From contig JAEHOE010000108.1 in the NCBI GenBank assembly GCA_016858145.1, forward strand, positions 1 to 64,000: a stretch of 64,000 bases of DNA, written 5' to 3'. Within the stretch, counting starts at the first letter, position 1; every line of letters begins with the position of its first letter. Below the pieces are notes generated by a model. The model saw only the letters and a list, made by a program, of their open reading frames with translations. It made no database searches and was not told the origin of the DNA. The stretch comes from Edaphochlamys debaryana. Taxonomy: Eukaryota; Chlorophyta; Chlorophyceae; Chlamydomonadales. Made by a program: the position numbers and the translations under genes. Positions 21,278 to 33,600 of the stretch are shown piece by piece.

Positions 21278-21639
21278 GCCGCTGCACTCCCCGGTGCTTT
21301 CCTGCCCGGGCTCGACCCCCGGCGCACCCCGGCTCCGGCACGCTCTGCTCACACGGTGACACGGGTATCCTGGCCACTGCCTAGCAGTGTGCAGGCTGCG
21401 CCTGCCGCATTCCTGCAGACTGCCTACCGGCGGTAGCGCCCGTACCTTCGCTCCCTCCCCTGACGCACTCGATCACACCGCTCCCCATTTCACCCGCCGC
21501 TCCCTCCTGCCCTGTCGGCTCTGCTCCTCCATCGCAATCCGAGGCCACAGCCCCTGAAGATTACGATCCAAGATATAGCTCCAGGAAGACACCGAGGCAG
21601 CCCCTGGATCCAACTTCAGGATCCAGCGCGATGACTCCC

Positions 21640-24600
21640 TTAGAAGCCGTCCGACGATAGCAGCTCCTCCACAGCCGCCACGACGCCGTACGAGCTGAGC
21701 TCCAGATCCGGATCCGCGATCTTGGCGGCCAGGAGGCGGTCCATCTCTGCGCGCAGCTCCCGGACCATAACGCCCACCGTGGCTGCGGCCTGGGGGGATT
21801 ACGAGAGGGGGTCTGAGTCATGAGGTCTGAGGCATGAGTCATGAGTCATGAGTCATGAGGTCTGAGGTCTGAGTCATGAGGTCTGAGTCATGAGGTCTGA
21901 GTCATGAGATCTGAGGCATGAAAGGTGCTGCCCCGTCTCGCCATGCCCACCCGGCAGCCCCCGCGCCCATCCGCGCTGCCGTGTGCAGCGACTGCGCCCA
22001 ACCAACCGACTCGCCCCCGCCCCCGCTCCCATCCCAACCTCAACAGCGAGACTTCCGCACCAAACGCACCCCTGAGCTTGGCCCACGCGTCCTCCCCATC
22101 CCCTCGTCCCCTCGTCCTCCCCACCCCCTCTCATCCCGCGCCGCACCGCAGCAGCCTCCCTCCCCACCCCACCCCCTCCTACCTTGAACTTGGCCCCCCA
22201 CTCACACCGCCCCGCCCCACACCGCCCCGCCCTCCTCGAAAACACAAGAGCACGAAGCCCCATCCCGCCCCCGGTTCCCCCCCACTCCCACTCCCACCTT
22301 GAACTTGGCCCACTCGTCCACCCGCACCAGCCCCGCGCTGTGATCCACCGCCACCTCCCCGCCGAACAGCAGCATGGCGTACACGGGGACCATGGAGGCC
22401 TCGCGAACGAACAGCTTGGAGGTCTGCACGATCAAGGACGGGATAATTGTTGCATACAGGATAAGCGGCATAAAGGAGCGGAGGTAGGAGCAGTGGTGAA
22501 GGGACAGGGGGACAGGGTCGCGAGGACCATGGAGGCCTCGCGGACGAAGGGCTTGGAGGTCTGTGGATGAGGTTCAGGGTTTAGAGTTCAGGGTTGAGGG
22601 GGCAAGGTCATAGGTAGGTGGGCCTGCTAAAGAGTGGGAAGGTAAGGAGAGGGAGAGGGAGAGGGAGGATAGTGGCGAGCGGACAGTTGACAGGCACCAT
22701 GCCCCAAGGACTAACGTTGAGGAGAGAATAATGCGAGCGGCCGGAAGACGGGGTGGCACGGTGTGCTCGGCGCGGTGGGGCTTGCGTGTGCCCCCAACCG
22801 CCAACCGCCCCATTCACCAACCGCCCAACCGCCAACCACCCCACCTCGGTCATCTGCGTGAACACCACCCAGCCGCTCTCGATCTTGCCCATGCTGAACA
22901 GCAGCGACCCGGGGTGCATGAAGGTGCGGCCGCGCTCGCGGTCAAAGTACTTGAGATCCTTGGGGTCAGCCTCCACCTCCGCCGTGCCGCCGTGGACCTG
23001 ACAGGGGGAGGAGGGGGGAGGAGAGGAGAGAGGGACACGTGGGAAAGGGGGCAGAGTGGCAAAGGGACGAAGGGTGGCGATAGGAGAAGAAGGGATAACA
23101 GTGCCGGGGCAACGAGAGGTGCGGGATCGAGATCAGCGCTAGGAGAGCACGAGAGCCAAGATCGGCGCCAGTAACGCACAGCTTCCAGCGCCCGATCCGC
23201 CCCGCCCCCCCCCCCGCCCCGACCCGCCTGCACGTATTTTGCCGGAGGGTGATCCACCCGCAGGACGGAGGGGTAGAAGCCCGCACACAGGGCCGCCTGC
23301 GCCCACGGGCGGGAGCCAGGTCGGGGGCAGGGTAGAAGATCAGGCCAGGCAAGAATCGGAAAACAGACTCAGCGGTTCAGACCAGACCAGATCAGATCAT
23401 AATCAGGTCAGACCAGCAGAGCAAGCCGCACCGCACCGCACCGCACCGCACCTTGGTGAACCGCGCGTTGCCGGCGTTGCGGTTGGCGGGGGCTGACAGC
23501 CAGTCTGACCCGGGAAGGGAGGCGGCGGGGCCCAGGCGCCGGGCGTCGTAGGCTGTGGGTTGGGTGGGTTGGGGTGGGGACGCAAACACTCTGGGGACTC
23601 TGCTGCTTAGATTGCCCACTTCCCACCTCCCTAATCCGGCAGGCTCTGCTCCAGTTCCCTCACCTCGGACCTTACTTAGTCCCCCCACCCCCGTGACCCA
23701 CCCAGGCCCATCTCCAGGAACCTTAGCTCCCCCACACACCTAGCCGGCATCCCCATTCTACTCCTTTTCTTCCAACCCCTTATTCCTCGTCCTGCCCCCT
23801 TCACTGAAGCAAACCCCTCCCCGTGACCCACCCAGGCCCATATCCAGGAAGCCCAGCTCCCCGAGCACACGGGCGTACTCGGCCCGGCCCGCCTGGGGGT
23901 GGGTGGGGAAGACACGGGCGGAAGGGCGGAAACCCGTGGGCCAAAGAACGCATGGGCCCGGGGCACACGGGAGTGAGTCCTGGGGCGGGCGTCCTGAGGT
24001 ACGGCCGTTTCAACTAAGTTTCGCACAAACCCGTTCCCCGACTGCTACTGGTACTGACCTGCACGGCCTCGAGGCTGGACTCGGACAGACCGCAGTCGTT
24101 GCACAGCTGCTGCCCCGAGCGCCGGCCGCCTGCGCGAGAAGCACACAGCACAAGCCATGAAGAGCAGCATGAGCTCAGCAGATAAGCGGCCGACGCTGCC
24201 AGCTAGCCCACGCTCCACATCTCCTCGTTTGAGTCTCGCCTCTGCTCCCACCCACCCCTCGACGAGCTCAGTACACGCCGAAGCCGACACACGTCGCTGC
24301 CAGCTGGCCCCAGCCCTCTCGGCAGCATCCCTGAACTCGTTCGATGCAGGCCTCTACTGCCCCTTGCCCACAGACGGCATCCTCCCAAGCCATGCACACC
24401 GCCCTGCACCCACCCTTGTCCACGGCCCTGCACCCACCCCTGTCCACCGCCCGCACCCACCCTTGTCCACGGCCCGCACCCACCCCTGTCCACCGCCCGC
24501 ACCCACCCTTGTCCACGGCCCGCACCCACCCTTGTCCACGGCCCTGCACCATGCGTTGTACGCCGCCACCAGGGCGATGTGGTCGGAGCGGGCGGCCATG

Positions 24601-27600
24601 GCGGGCTTGAGGAGGGCGGCGCGGGCCTCGGCCACGCCCTCGCCGGCGGACTGGACGGGGAGAGGGATTACGGGGCAGGAGGAGGGGTTAAGGTGTGGGG
24701 GCGAGGGAAGGAAAGGTGGAGCAGCGGGGCCGGCGGTAAGCGGGCGTTGGGGCGACAAGCGGTATTAGTATGGTCGGTTCCACGCAGACACGCGGCAGTG
24801 GTGGTGCGGGTGATGTGTGATGTGTGACCTCAAGGGACGGGCCTTGCCGGCACCATGCCATGCCCTCTGGTACCTGCTGTCCTGCAGTCAAGTCACCTTA
24901 TCCCTCCTGAAACTGCTAGCACGTGCAACTGCCGCCCTTCAGCACGCTGCGGAGCAGGAAGCGCCTGCACACCCCCCCCACATACACACCGCACCTGCAG
25001 GTTTAGGAACACGGGCCGCCCGTGCGCCAGCGCCGCCGTGACCGTTAGTACGGGATCCAGGCAGCCCAGCATGCAGCCGTACACCAGCGCCTTGCCGACC
25101 CGGGGGTCCATGGGCATGCGGTTGAGGTGCCTGCGGCGGTTGGCAGTTGGCGGTTGGTGGTTGGAAGTTGGGGTTACACGCGGCAACACGCTTCCCCTCC
25201 TGCCTGCCCCCTCTACCCTCTTCCCCCCCTCCTTCCTCACCTGCCCAGGGACAGCCCTGTCCCCCCATCCCTCCCTTCTCCCCTCCTACCCCCCCCCTCT
25301 CCAAGCCCCCCCACCTGCCCAGCGCTGTGAGCTCCTCGCTGCCGTCGAAGGCCCCGATCGCACGCAGCAGCCCCACCGCACTGGACACCGCCTTGGTGGG
25401 CGGGGGGGACAGGCAGCGGGCCAGGAAGGCGGCGACGGAGGCGGCGCCGCCGCCTGGGGGTGGGGTGGGGTGGGGACCGAGAACAGTGTGTCGGGGTCGG
25501 GGGAGGAGGGGGGCAGCAGCTGATATCGTGGAAGGAACGACGACTGCCGGCCTCGGCCTGGACAACACCCCGCAGCCAAGTTGGGTACGGGTTACCCCTG
25601 GCGCGCCCGCATAGTGTTAGGCAGGGGGCTTGCAAAACGCAGGGGCAGGGGCAGGGGCACCGCCGCGCACCTGCCGCCGCCGCCGATGCGATCGCTGCCC
25701 CTGCAGCCCCGCTGGTCATGCCCTTGATGAGCAGGCACACGGACTCGAGCGGCGAGCGCAGCATCTCGGGCTGCGTGTACGGCGGCATGCGGCGCCAGGT
25801 GGCGGAGCTGAAGAGGCGGAAGCACACGCCGGGCCTGAGGGGGTCGGGGCGAGGGGCGTGGCGGGGAGGGGCAGAGAGGGTGTGGGCGAGCACCGACTCA
25901 ACAAGCCGAGGCCATAGGTGGCAGTTGCGGGCCGGCGGGAAGGACGGCGAGGGTAACAGGACGCGCGGGAATTACGGACGGATTTACGGACGGTATCAAG
26001 GTATCATAAGGCGGGGAACGGCTACCCTGTCACAGGCCGTCCGGCCGCCCCTGTCCCACCTCACACGGCCGGCGCGGCCCCTGCGCTGCTGCGCCGCCGC
26101 CTGGCTCACCCAGCCCTCCTGCAGGGCGGCAGCGATAGCCGGGGTGGGTGGGGCATTGGGGTCCAAAACCTCTGATCGACCACATCGCCATTTATACGCG
26201 GCAACAATAGCAACCCCAAGCCCCCCATCCCACCACCACCAGCACCAGCACGGGCTCGCTGGCCGCTTTCAACGTCAAGACGCTCAAGTCCCTCCCTGAC
26301 ATGGAGTCGATCCCGCCCTGCTACACCCCACCCTCTTGGGTTCGTGTCGGACCCCCACCCTTCCCCCACATGGGCTCGCTGGACGCTCTATCGGTACATG
26401 ATAGCCTACCACCAAATCCCCACCCCACCCCCACCCCCACCCCCACCCCCGCCCCTCCCCACCTGCAGCCGCAGGATGCCCCGCTCCGGGTCGTGACTCA
26501 TCTCCTTGACGCGGCCCGCATCGATCACGACGCTGACGTCATCGATCGTGATGGACGTCTCGGCGACGTTTGTGGCCAGCACGACCTTGGTCACGCCCGC
26601 GGGCGGCCTGCGGTCAACGGTCAACGGTCAATGGTCAACGCACCAGTCAACGGCCAACGCGCCGGGGAACCCGAGAGCTGGGGCATCGGACCCAAGATTC
26701 TTGCATGGTTGAGAACAGACCAAGCCGGCCCGATCCGTTACTTCGACCATGCCCGCCGGTCAATAGTCAACGGTCAACGGTCAACGACACGTCGGCCAAT
26801 GGCACCCACCGTCCGAAGACCTTGGTTTGGTCCGAGGAGGAGAGCGAGCCGTGCAGCGGCAGCACCCGCAGCCCAGCGCGGCCCCCCGCCGCCTCCAGCA
26901 CTCGGTCCGAATCCAGCAGGGCCCTCTGGGGGGGATTGGCGGATGGGAGGAGGAGGGGGAGGGGGAGGGGCAGGGGGAGGGGGAGGGGGGGGAGGGGGAG
27001 GGGGAGGAGGGGGAGGGGGAGGGGGAGGACGATGGGAGGAGGAGGAGGAGAAGTGAGAAATGGTTGGGGTGGAAGGATAGGGGTGAACGCGGAGAGGCAG
27101 GGCAAAGGCAGGCTGGGTGTGGCAGGCGCACGGCCAGACCGCACTCTACGCAGCCCTCGCGCAAAGCTGCAACCTCCCCGCACCCGCAACCCAGCGCCGC
27201 GCCCTGTTTCGCCCGCCAGCCGCCGCACGCCCCCCCCCCCCCCCCCGCACCTGCAGTCGGCTGATCTCGGGCGCTCCCGGCAGGAACACCAGCACCGCAC
27301 CGCCCATACACACACGCTTTACCCCCCCCTCCCCCCCGCACCTGCAGTCGGCTGATTTCGGGCGCTCCAGGCAGGAACACCAGCACCGCACCGCCGCCGC
27401 TGGTGTCGCCGCGACCCGAGGCGAAGGCCTGAGGCGGAGACACCGCGTGAAAGGGAGAGAGGAGGGAAAGGGGGGCTGTCATCATTACCCATTACCGTAC
27501 TGCATCAGCGCGGGTGCACATGCAGGGCACGTGTCAAGGTCATCGATTTCGGCAGATTGGAGCAGGCACGTACAGCACGAGCCGCACGCACCTGCGGCCA

Positions 27601-30600
27601 GTCTGACAGGAAGGCGCCCGGGCCCTCCGCCCGACTGCGCGCGATGATCTCGCCCACCACGTCGCAGAGCAGGTCGTAGTTGATCTGGGGTTGGTTACGT
27701 GTTCGGTTGAGTTCGTTGAGTAGGTTGGACATGACGTTAACAGTCAGGGCTCAAAGGCTTGGGCAGGCGGGTCGGGTCGGTTGGGGAACGAGTTTGGTTG
27801 GGGGTGTTCGTTCAAGTACCGCCAGCGGCGTGGGCAGGCTCGAACGGGCCGCCGCATCCAACCGTCAACCGCTAACCGCCAACGGTCTCACCTGGTTCTC
27901 GTCCACAACCTCCATGGACCGCAGCGTGGTCTCACTGTAGCTGGGTAGCGCGCCCGACAGAGCCGAGCCGCCGCCGCCGCCGCCCTCCTCCCCGTCGCCG
28001 TCGTCCTCGCCCTCCTCCTCCTTGCCGCCGCCGCCCTTCCGCTTGCCGCCCTTTCGCGCGTACCTGGCAGGTGCAAAGGGGAAGAGGGCTTAGTTGGCGA
28101 GATTGGTGAGGGGAGGTGCCTCGAAGGTATCGTCGAGCAATGGGCAAAGGGTAACGTCAGTGCGTCAAGGACCAATCCTGCAAAGCCCGAGGCTTTGTCG
28201 TACAAGTACGGCACGTACGACACAGTACGGTGAGGAACCCCGGCGCATGCGCGCACCGGCTGCTCCTGCCGATGACATGGTGAGTGAGCTCCAGAGCGTC
28301 CTGACAGTGGGATGAGGGTGTGGGCCGAGAGTGCGAGGCGGGGAGCAGTGGGTGCCGAGACCACTCGGCGGGGTGGGGCAACGCCCGCCCGGAGCAACCC
28401 ATGCCGAGGCCGCGGGGCGGGCGCCGAGTCACAGCGGAGGGTGCGAAAGCGAGTGCCACTGGCGCCAGAAACCACCGTCCGCGCCAGCTGCTCCAGACCA
28501 GGCTCACCTCACACACGTGCTGCTCACACTCCGCCCACCTCGAGGTGAAGCTCGCGCCCCCAACCCCCAAACCCCCAAGCCCCAAACCCCTCCTTTAGCA
28601 TAATCTAGCATGCCTTCCGGCCGGCCCCTCGCCCGCGCCCCGCCCACCTCGAGGTAAAATTCGCGCACGGGGTAGGTGAAGCCTGGGATGGTGATCATAC
28701 CCACACCGGCCGTCCCGGCCCCGGCCTCCCCGGCTGCGCCTCCACCTCCGCCTCGCTTGCCCTTGGCCGCCTGCGCCCCCCCGCCTGCGCCGCCGTACGG
28801 AGACATGTACCGCCCGAACAGATCCGCATCTGCCGTGGCGGACATGAGCACGATCTTGAGCGGCGGCCGATCCGGATCGGGCTTGGAGCCGTCGGATCCG
28901 GATCTCCGACGGGCCAGCAGATCTCGCAGCAGGAGGAGCAGCAGATCGATCTCGATGGATCTCTCGTGCACCTCGTCCAGGACCACGTGGGTGGTGCCCT
29001 GACAGGGGGGGCAGACAAAGAGAAAGGGGGGACGGCAGGGGGTTGCCGTAGCGAGGGGAAGGATCTGACAGCCTGGCACCGGCCCTCGCCCCCTGACACG
29101 TGGTGCCCGTGCTTGCCCACTCGTAGATCCGGGTTCCCACCTCCAGATCTGGATCCGACAGCAGGCGGCGCAGCAGGATCCCGGTGGTGACGAACGTGAG
29201 CCGCGTGACGGCGCTCGTGCGGTGCTCCAGCTTCACGCTGGGGGCGGAGGGCGCGGGGCGGGTTGAGGGCAAGGGCAAGGGCAAGGGATTAAGCAGGACG
29301 AGGCGGGAGGGGATGCAGGTGCGGTATGCCCTTTGGGATAAGACAAAAGAAAGGTCAAGACATAGGGTTGCGGGGCCACAAGAGGCATGGTTCAGGCCAC
29401 TCGAAACCACATTTTGTTCGAGTTCGGTTGGCATGGCGCCTCACCTGTAGCCCACCGTCTCCCCCACGCCCTCGCCTCGCTCCGAGGCCACTCGGGAGGC
29501 CAGGCCCAGGGCGGAGATACGGCGGGGCTGCGGGGGCATGGAAGGGGGGCGCGGAGTCAGCAGGGCGTACGGCAGATGTACGGCAGATGTATGCCAGAAG
29601 CGTGGGTAATGGGGCTGCAGTAGGGAAGGCGGGCTCAGTCACGTCAAGAGCCCGGGACTATGCAGAGCACGCCAGCTAAGAGTGCGGGCCATGTAGGCTT
29701 CTCGGGGCAGGGACAACTCCGGCCCAAGGCAAGCCATCCCTTGACCGGCTCAATCATCGCGAAACGTCCTCAACACAGGGCCCCTGGCACGTACCTGTGT
29801 GACGATGATGTTGCAGGCCGCACCCCGGCCCCCCGCGATGGCCTCCTCCAGGATGTATTGCGGCACCTGTCGTACGGTACGGTACGGCACGGCACAGCAC
29901 GGCACGGCACACACAGTCGGTTTTGGCAGCTGTTGGGCGCGGCGCCAAGGGACACCCGCCGGCCCCTTCCTCCCAGAGGCCCACGCCTCCACCCACGCTC
30001 ACCTCCGACCGCCCTCCCGCCTCACACGCCAGCCCCGCGGCTCCGAAGACCCACCCCCAACACACGCCCCCTCCCAACAGACCCAGGTCGCGGCGTCCTC
30101 GCTTGAGAAAACACCACATGCCCCCGCCTCACACACACAATACCTTATGCCCCCTCCACCCAATCCCACCCCCAGCCCCCTAGCCCCACCTGCGTCGACT
30201 TGCCGCACCCCGTGGCTCCCGACACCACCACCACCTCGTTCTCCCGCAGCAGCCGCAGCAGCTCCTCCCGCTTGGCGGCGGCGGGCAGCGCCGAGCGCTG
30301 GCGGCGCATGGCCGCGTGGCCGGGGCTGGCCGCCAGGTCGCCGGCGAGGCGGGAGAGGCGCGCGGACTCGGCCGCAACGTCGATCTGGGTCGGGGGCGCG
30401 GAGGGGGCAAGGGGGCGGGGACGATTGTAAGTGGGGGGAGTGTCGATGTTGGCAACGTTCTGGATCGATGGCGCGGAGAGCAAGCAAGTGTTTGGGCCTG
30501 GCCGCAATGTCGATCTGGGTCGGCCGGGGGGAGGGGGCAAGGGCGACGGCAAGCGAGTTGGTGTGGAGGGTTGCGGGGACGGGTTGGAAATGGCCGCATT

Positions 30601-33600
30601 GTCTCGATCTGGGTCGGGGGCGCAGCGGGACGAGAGAGCGAGGCGTCTGTGGTGCGATGCCGGTGCCGGTGCTTTTGAATAAGTGGCGCGGTGAGGAAGC
30701 GCAATGCCCATCTGGGTTGGCCGGGGGGGGGGGGAGGGGGCACGGGCAAGGGACTCTGGCGTTGGGGCACCAGGTTCAACGCGTACGTGTGCCCCAAAGA
30801 GGGCGAACGACGAGCTCACCTGTGGCCGCCGCCGCCGCACGGCCTTGCTCGCGTCCGCCCGCGCGCCCGGCGGCCGCCGCGCGTGCGGCACCTGCCGCGC
30901 CCCTGCCTTGCCCGCCTGCGCCGCGCCCTCCTCCTCTCCCGCATCCTCCTGCTCCTCCTCCTCAGCCAAGCCGAGGCCCTCGAATCCCTCCACCAGGGAC
31001 GAGTCCTGTCGCTCCAGGCCCCCCTCGCCGGCGCCCGCGCCTGCATCGGTTGCGTTCCTGGCGGCGGCCTTGCCGCCAGCGGCGGCGGCAGGGGTGGCGG
31101 CGGCGCGCTCGGCCGCCGCCAGGGAGGATTCATCCATGGCGGCCGCCTCCTCCAGGGCCTTGGCGGCGAGGGCGTGGAGGCAGGGCTCGCCCAGCTGAAG
31201 GACCGCCTCCTGTAAGATGGTCGCAAGGAAAGGAAACGTAGGGAGGGACAGGGGGGTGAGTGGGCGATGTGAGTTGATACTAAGAGACCGCCTCCAGCGA
31301 GCGTCAGGACTACGGCGAAAGGCAAGGTGGGGAAACACAGGAAGGGAACTGGCGGTGAGAGAGCGATTGGGTGGGTGACAAGGGACTGGAAGAGGCCAGG
31401 CGGGTGTGAGTGCGCAAGACGCGAGCGGAGGCAGGGCCCTCCCAACTGCACAACAGCCTGCTGCGGACGTGCGAGCAGGCAGGGGCACGAGGCATACTTC
31501 CTCAGATCTCGGCCGCCCCCCTGCCTGCCCCTGTCCCCCACCTGGGCAAGAGCGATGGTGAGGTGCCGCAGCGCCCCCGCCGTCAGACCCGCGCACGAGA
31601 CCGACACGAGCGGCGGAGCGGTGGGGTAGCGCGGGCCGGCGCCGTCCGCGCTGTCCGCGCCGTCCGCAGAGGGCAGGCGGGTGAACTCTAGCACCTGCGG
31701 CCGGTGGGGCAGGGCGGGGCGCGTGTGTGCGGATTGGCAGGTGGATGGAGCGGCGGGCTAGCTACGTCGGGCTAGCTACGGCGGGAACGCCGAAGCAGCC
31801 AGGGTCGGGTCTCCGCGGAGGGGTAGGGTACGTGGCGGCTGAGGTGGCATTGGGCAGGAAGCGGGGTCCCAGGATCCCCACCAGCGCAGCTGCCATGAAG
31901 CCACCGCCTGCAACCAGGGGCACCCAAGGCCCTGCCAGGGCCCCCCCCCTTTCGCCACGTGTCCCCACGTGCTCCAAACCGTGTCCCATGCCGTACAGGT
32001 GCCGTACGTACCAGCGGCGCGTCCCCCCGGGTGGCCCCCGCGCAGCCCTCGGGTAGCTCCAGGCAGAGGCGCACGGAGCCCTCGGGCATCTTGAGGAACT
32101 GGGGGGTGGGGGGGTAAGGGGGGGCATCGAGGGGAGGGGCGGGAGGGAGGAGGAAACAAGCAGGGATGATGGTCGGGACGTGCTATAGCTTGGTAGTCTG
32201 CATGCAGAGAGCACGGAGCGGAGGTGGGGCGGGAGGGCGCGGGGAGCAGGGGATGGAAGAGGGGCTCATGGGCTGTAGGCCTATACAGCCTGTCAGACAT
32301 GGCAAGCCCCTGACGGGGCACATGCGGAGAGGGGGATGAAGAGACAGACGCAGAGGGCGAGTAAGGCAAATAAAACGGCGTCCCGAGGCATGCACCGCCG
32401 TGCGACCTCCCGTACGTAAGTGCTGCCGTACGCGCTGCCGTACCTGCGTGTCGTATATGGACTCCAGCACCATGAGCTCCTCAGCCCACGCCTCGTCCTC
32501 CGCCGCCTCGTCGGGGGGCGGCGCTGCCCGCAGGTTTACGCCTACACAGCGTTCACGTCGGCCAGTGTTGCGGTTTTTATAGGTGCTTTTGATGTGCGCC
32601 TCCTTTGCCCCCTTCCAACCCATTCTCAGCGCTAAGATGCACCCCCCTCACCCGTCAGACCGCCGTACAGCCGCACGTGCGCCGCCGCCTCGTCACCGCC
32701 CGCCGCCGCCAGCGCCGCCTCGCACTCGCCGCTGCTGAAGCCGTACGACATGAGCCGTGCGACCGACACGACGGACACAGCGCCGCCGGCGCCGCCCCCA
32801 CCGGCGGCGGCACCGCCAGATTTAGCCCCGGATCCAGCGCCGCCGCCGCCGCCCCCCCCAGCATTGCGCGCCACGATGTTCACCATGTTGGTTCCAGACC
32901 CTGTTGCGAGGCAATTAAGATGCAGAGATATATCACATCAGGCATTGACGGGTTCATAATGCCGAAGATCGCTCGGCCTGGAAGACATCCTTGTGACCGG
33001 CCGCCGTTTGGCGTTACAGCAAACCGCCAACCGCCAACTGCCACAGCACCCACCCTTGGTGAACTGGGTCGGCAGTTGGTCGGACGGGAGGTTGAGCAGC
33101 AGCCAGTCCAGCAGCGTCTCCACGTCGACGGCAGATCCAGATCCTGCCGTACCGCGTCGTACGACACGCTCGTACGCCAGCTGCACGTGCACGGGGCTGA
33201 AGCCCATGCCGCTGAGCTTCTCCACCGCCTCCGCCAGGCCCTCGTCCTCCTCGTCATCGCCGACGCCAGATCCAGATCCGCCGTACAGATCTCCTCCCAG
33301 ATCCGAGGGCCCCAGTGCTGCCCCTCGGTCGCGGAGAAGCGAACGGACCAGGTTCTGCTTGGCCGCACTCATAACCACGGCCTGAGAAACAGGATTTGAA
33401 ACGAGACGACAGGGGAGCTAGGGATAACATTTCGGGCTTGACGAATCCAGTTCAGAAGGCTGGAGTCCTCGGGCACATCAGCTGCAGAGACGAAAGCGAA
33501 ACCTCAAGCAAGTCTAGCAGGCCTTGTCCTCTGCCGCGGAGGGAAGCCACGCGTGCGGTGACCCACCTTGGGTCCCTGCATCGCCTCCCGGCGCCGCCGC

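Noticed and set aside
20637..21600. HicA-type partner for the HicB-like gene
   Set aside because: No small ORF on either side shows the HicA pattern (Gly-x-x-His near the centre of a ~60-residue basic protein). I reject a toxin-antitoxin operon.
27253..27303. Extra helicase exon encoding [15 protein letters not shown]
   Set aside because: It duplicates the end of the exon at 27342-27428 and including it would repeat a helicase strand. I see no good acceptor before it, so it is treated as a shadow copy.
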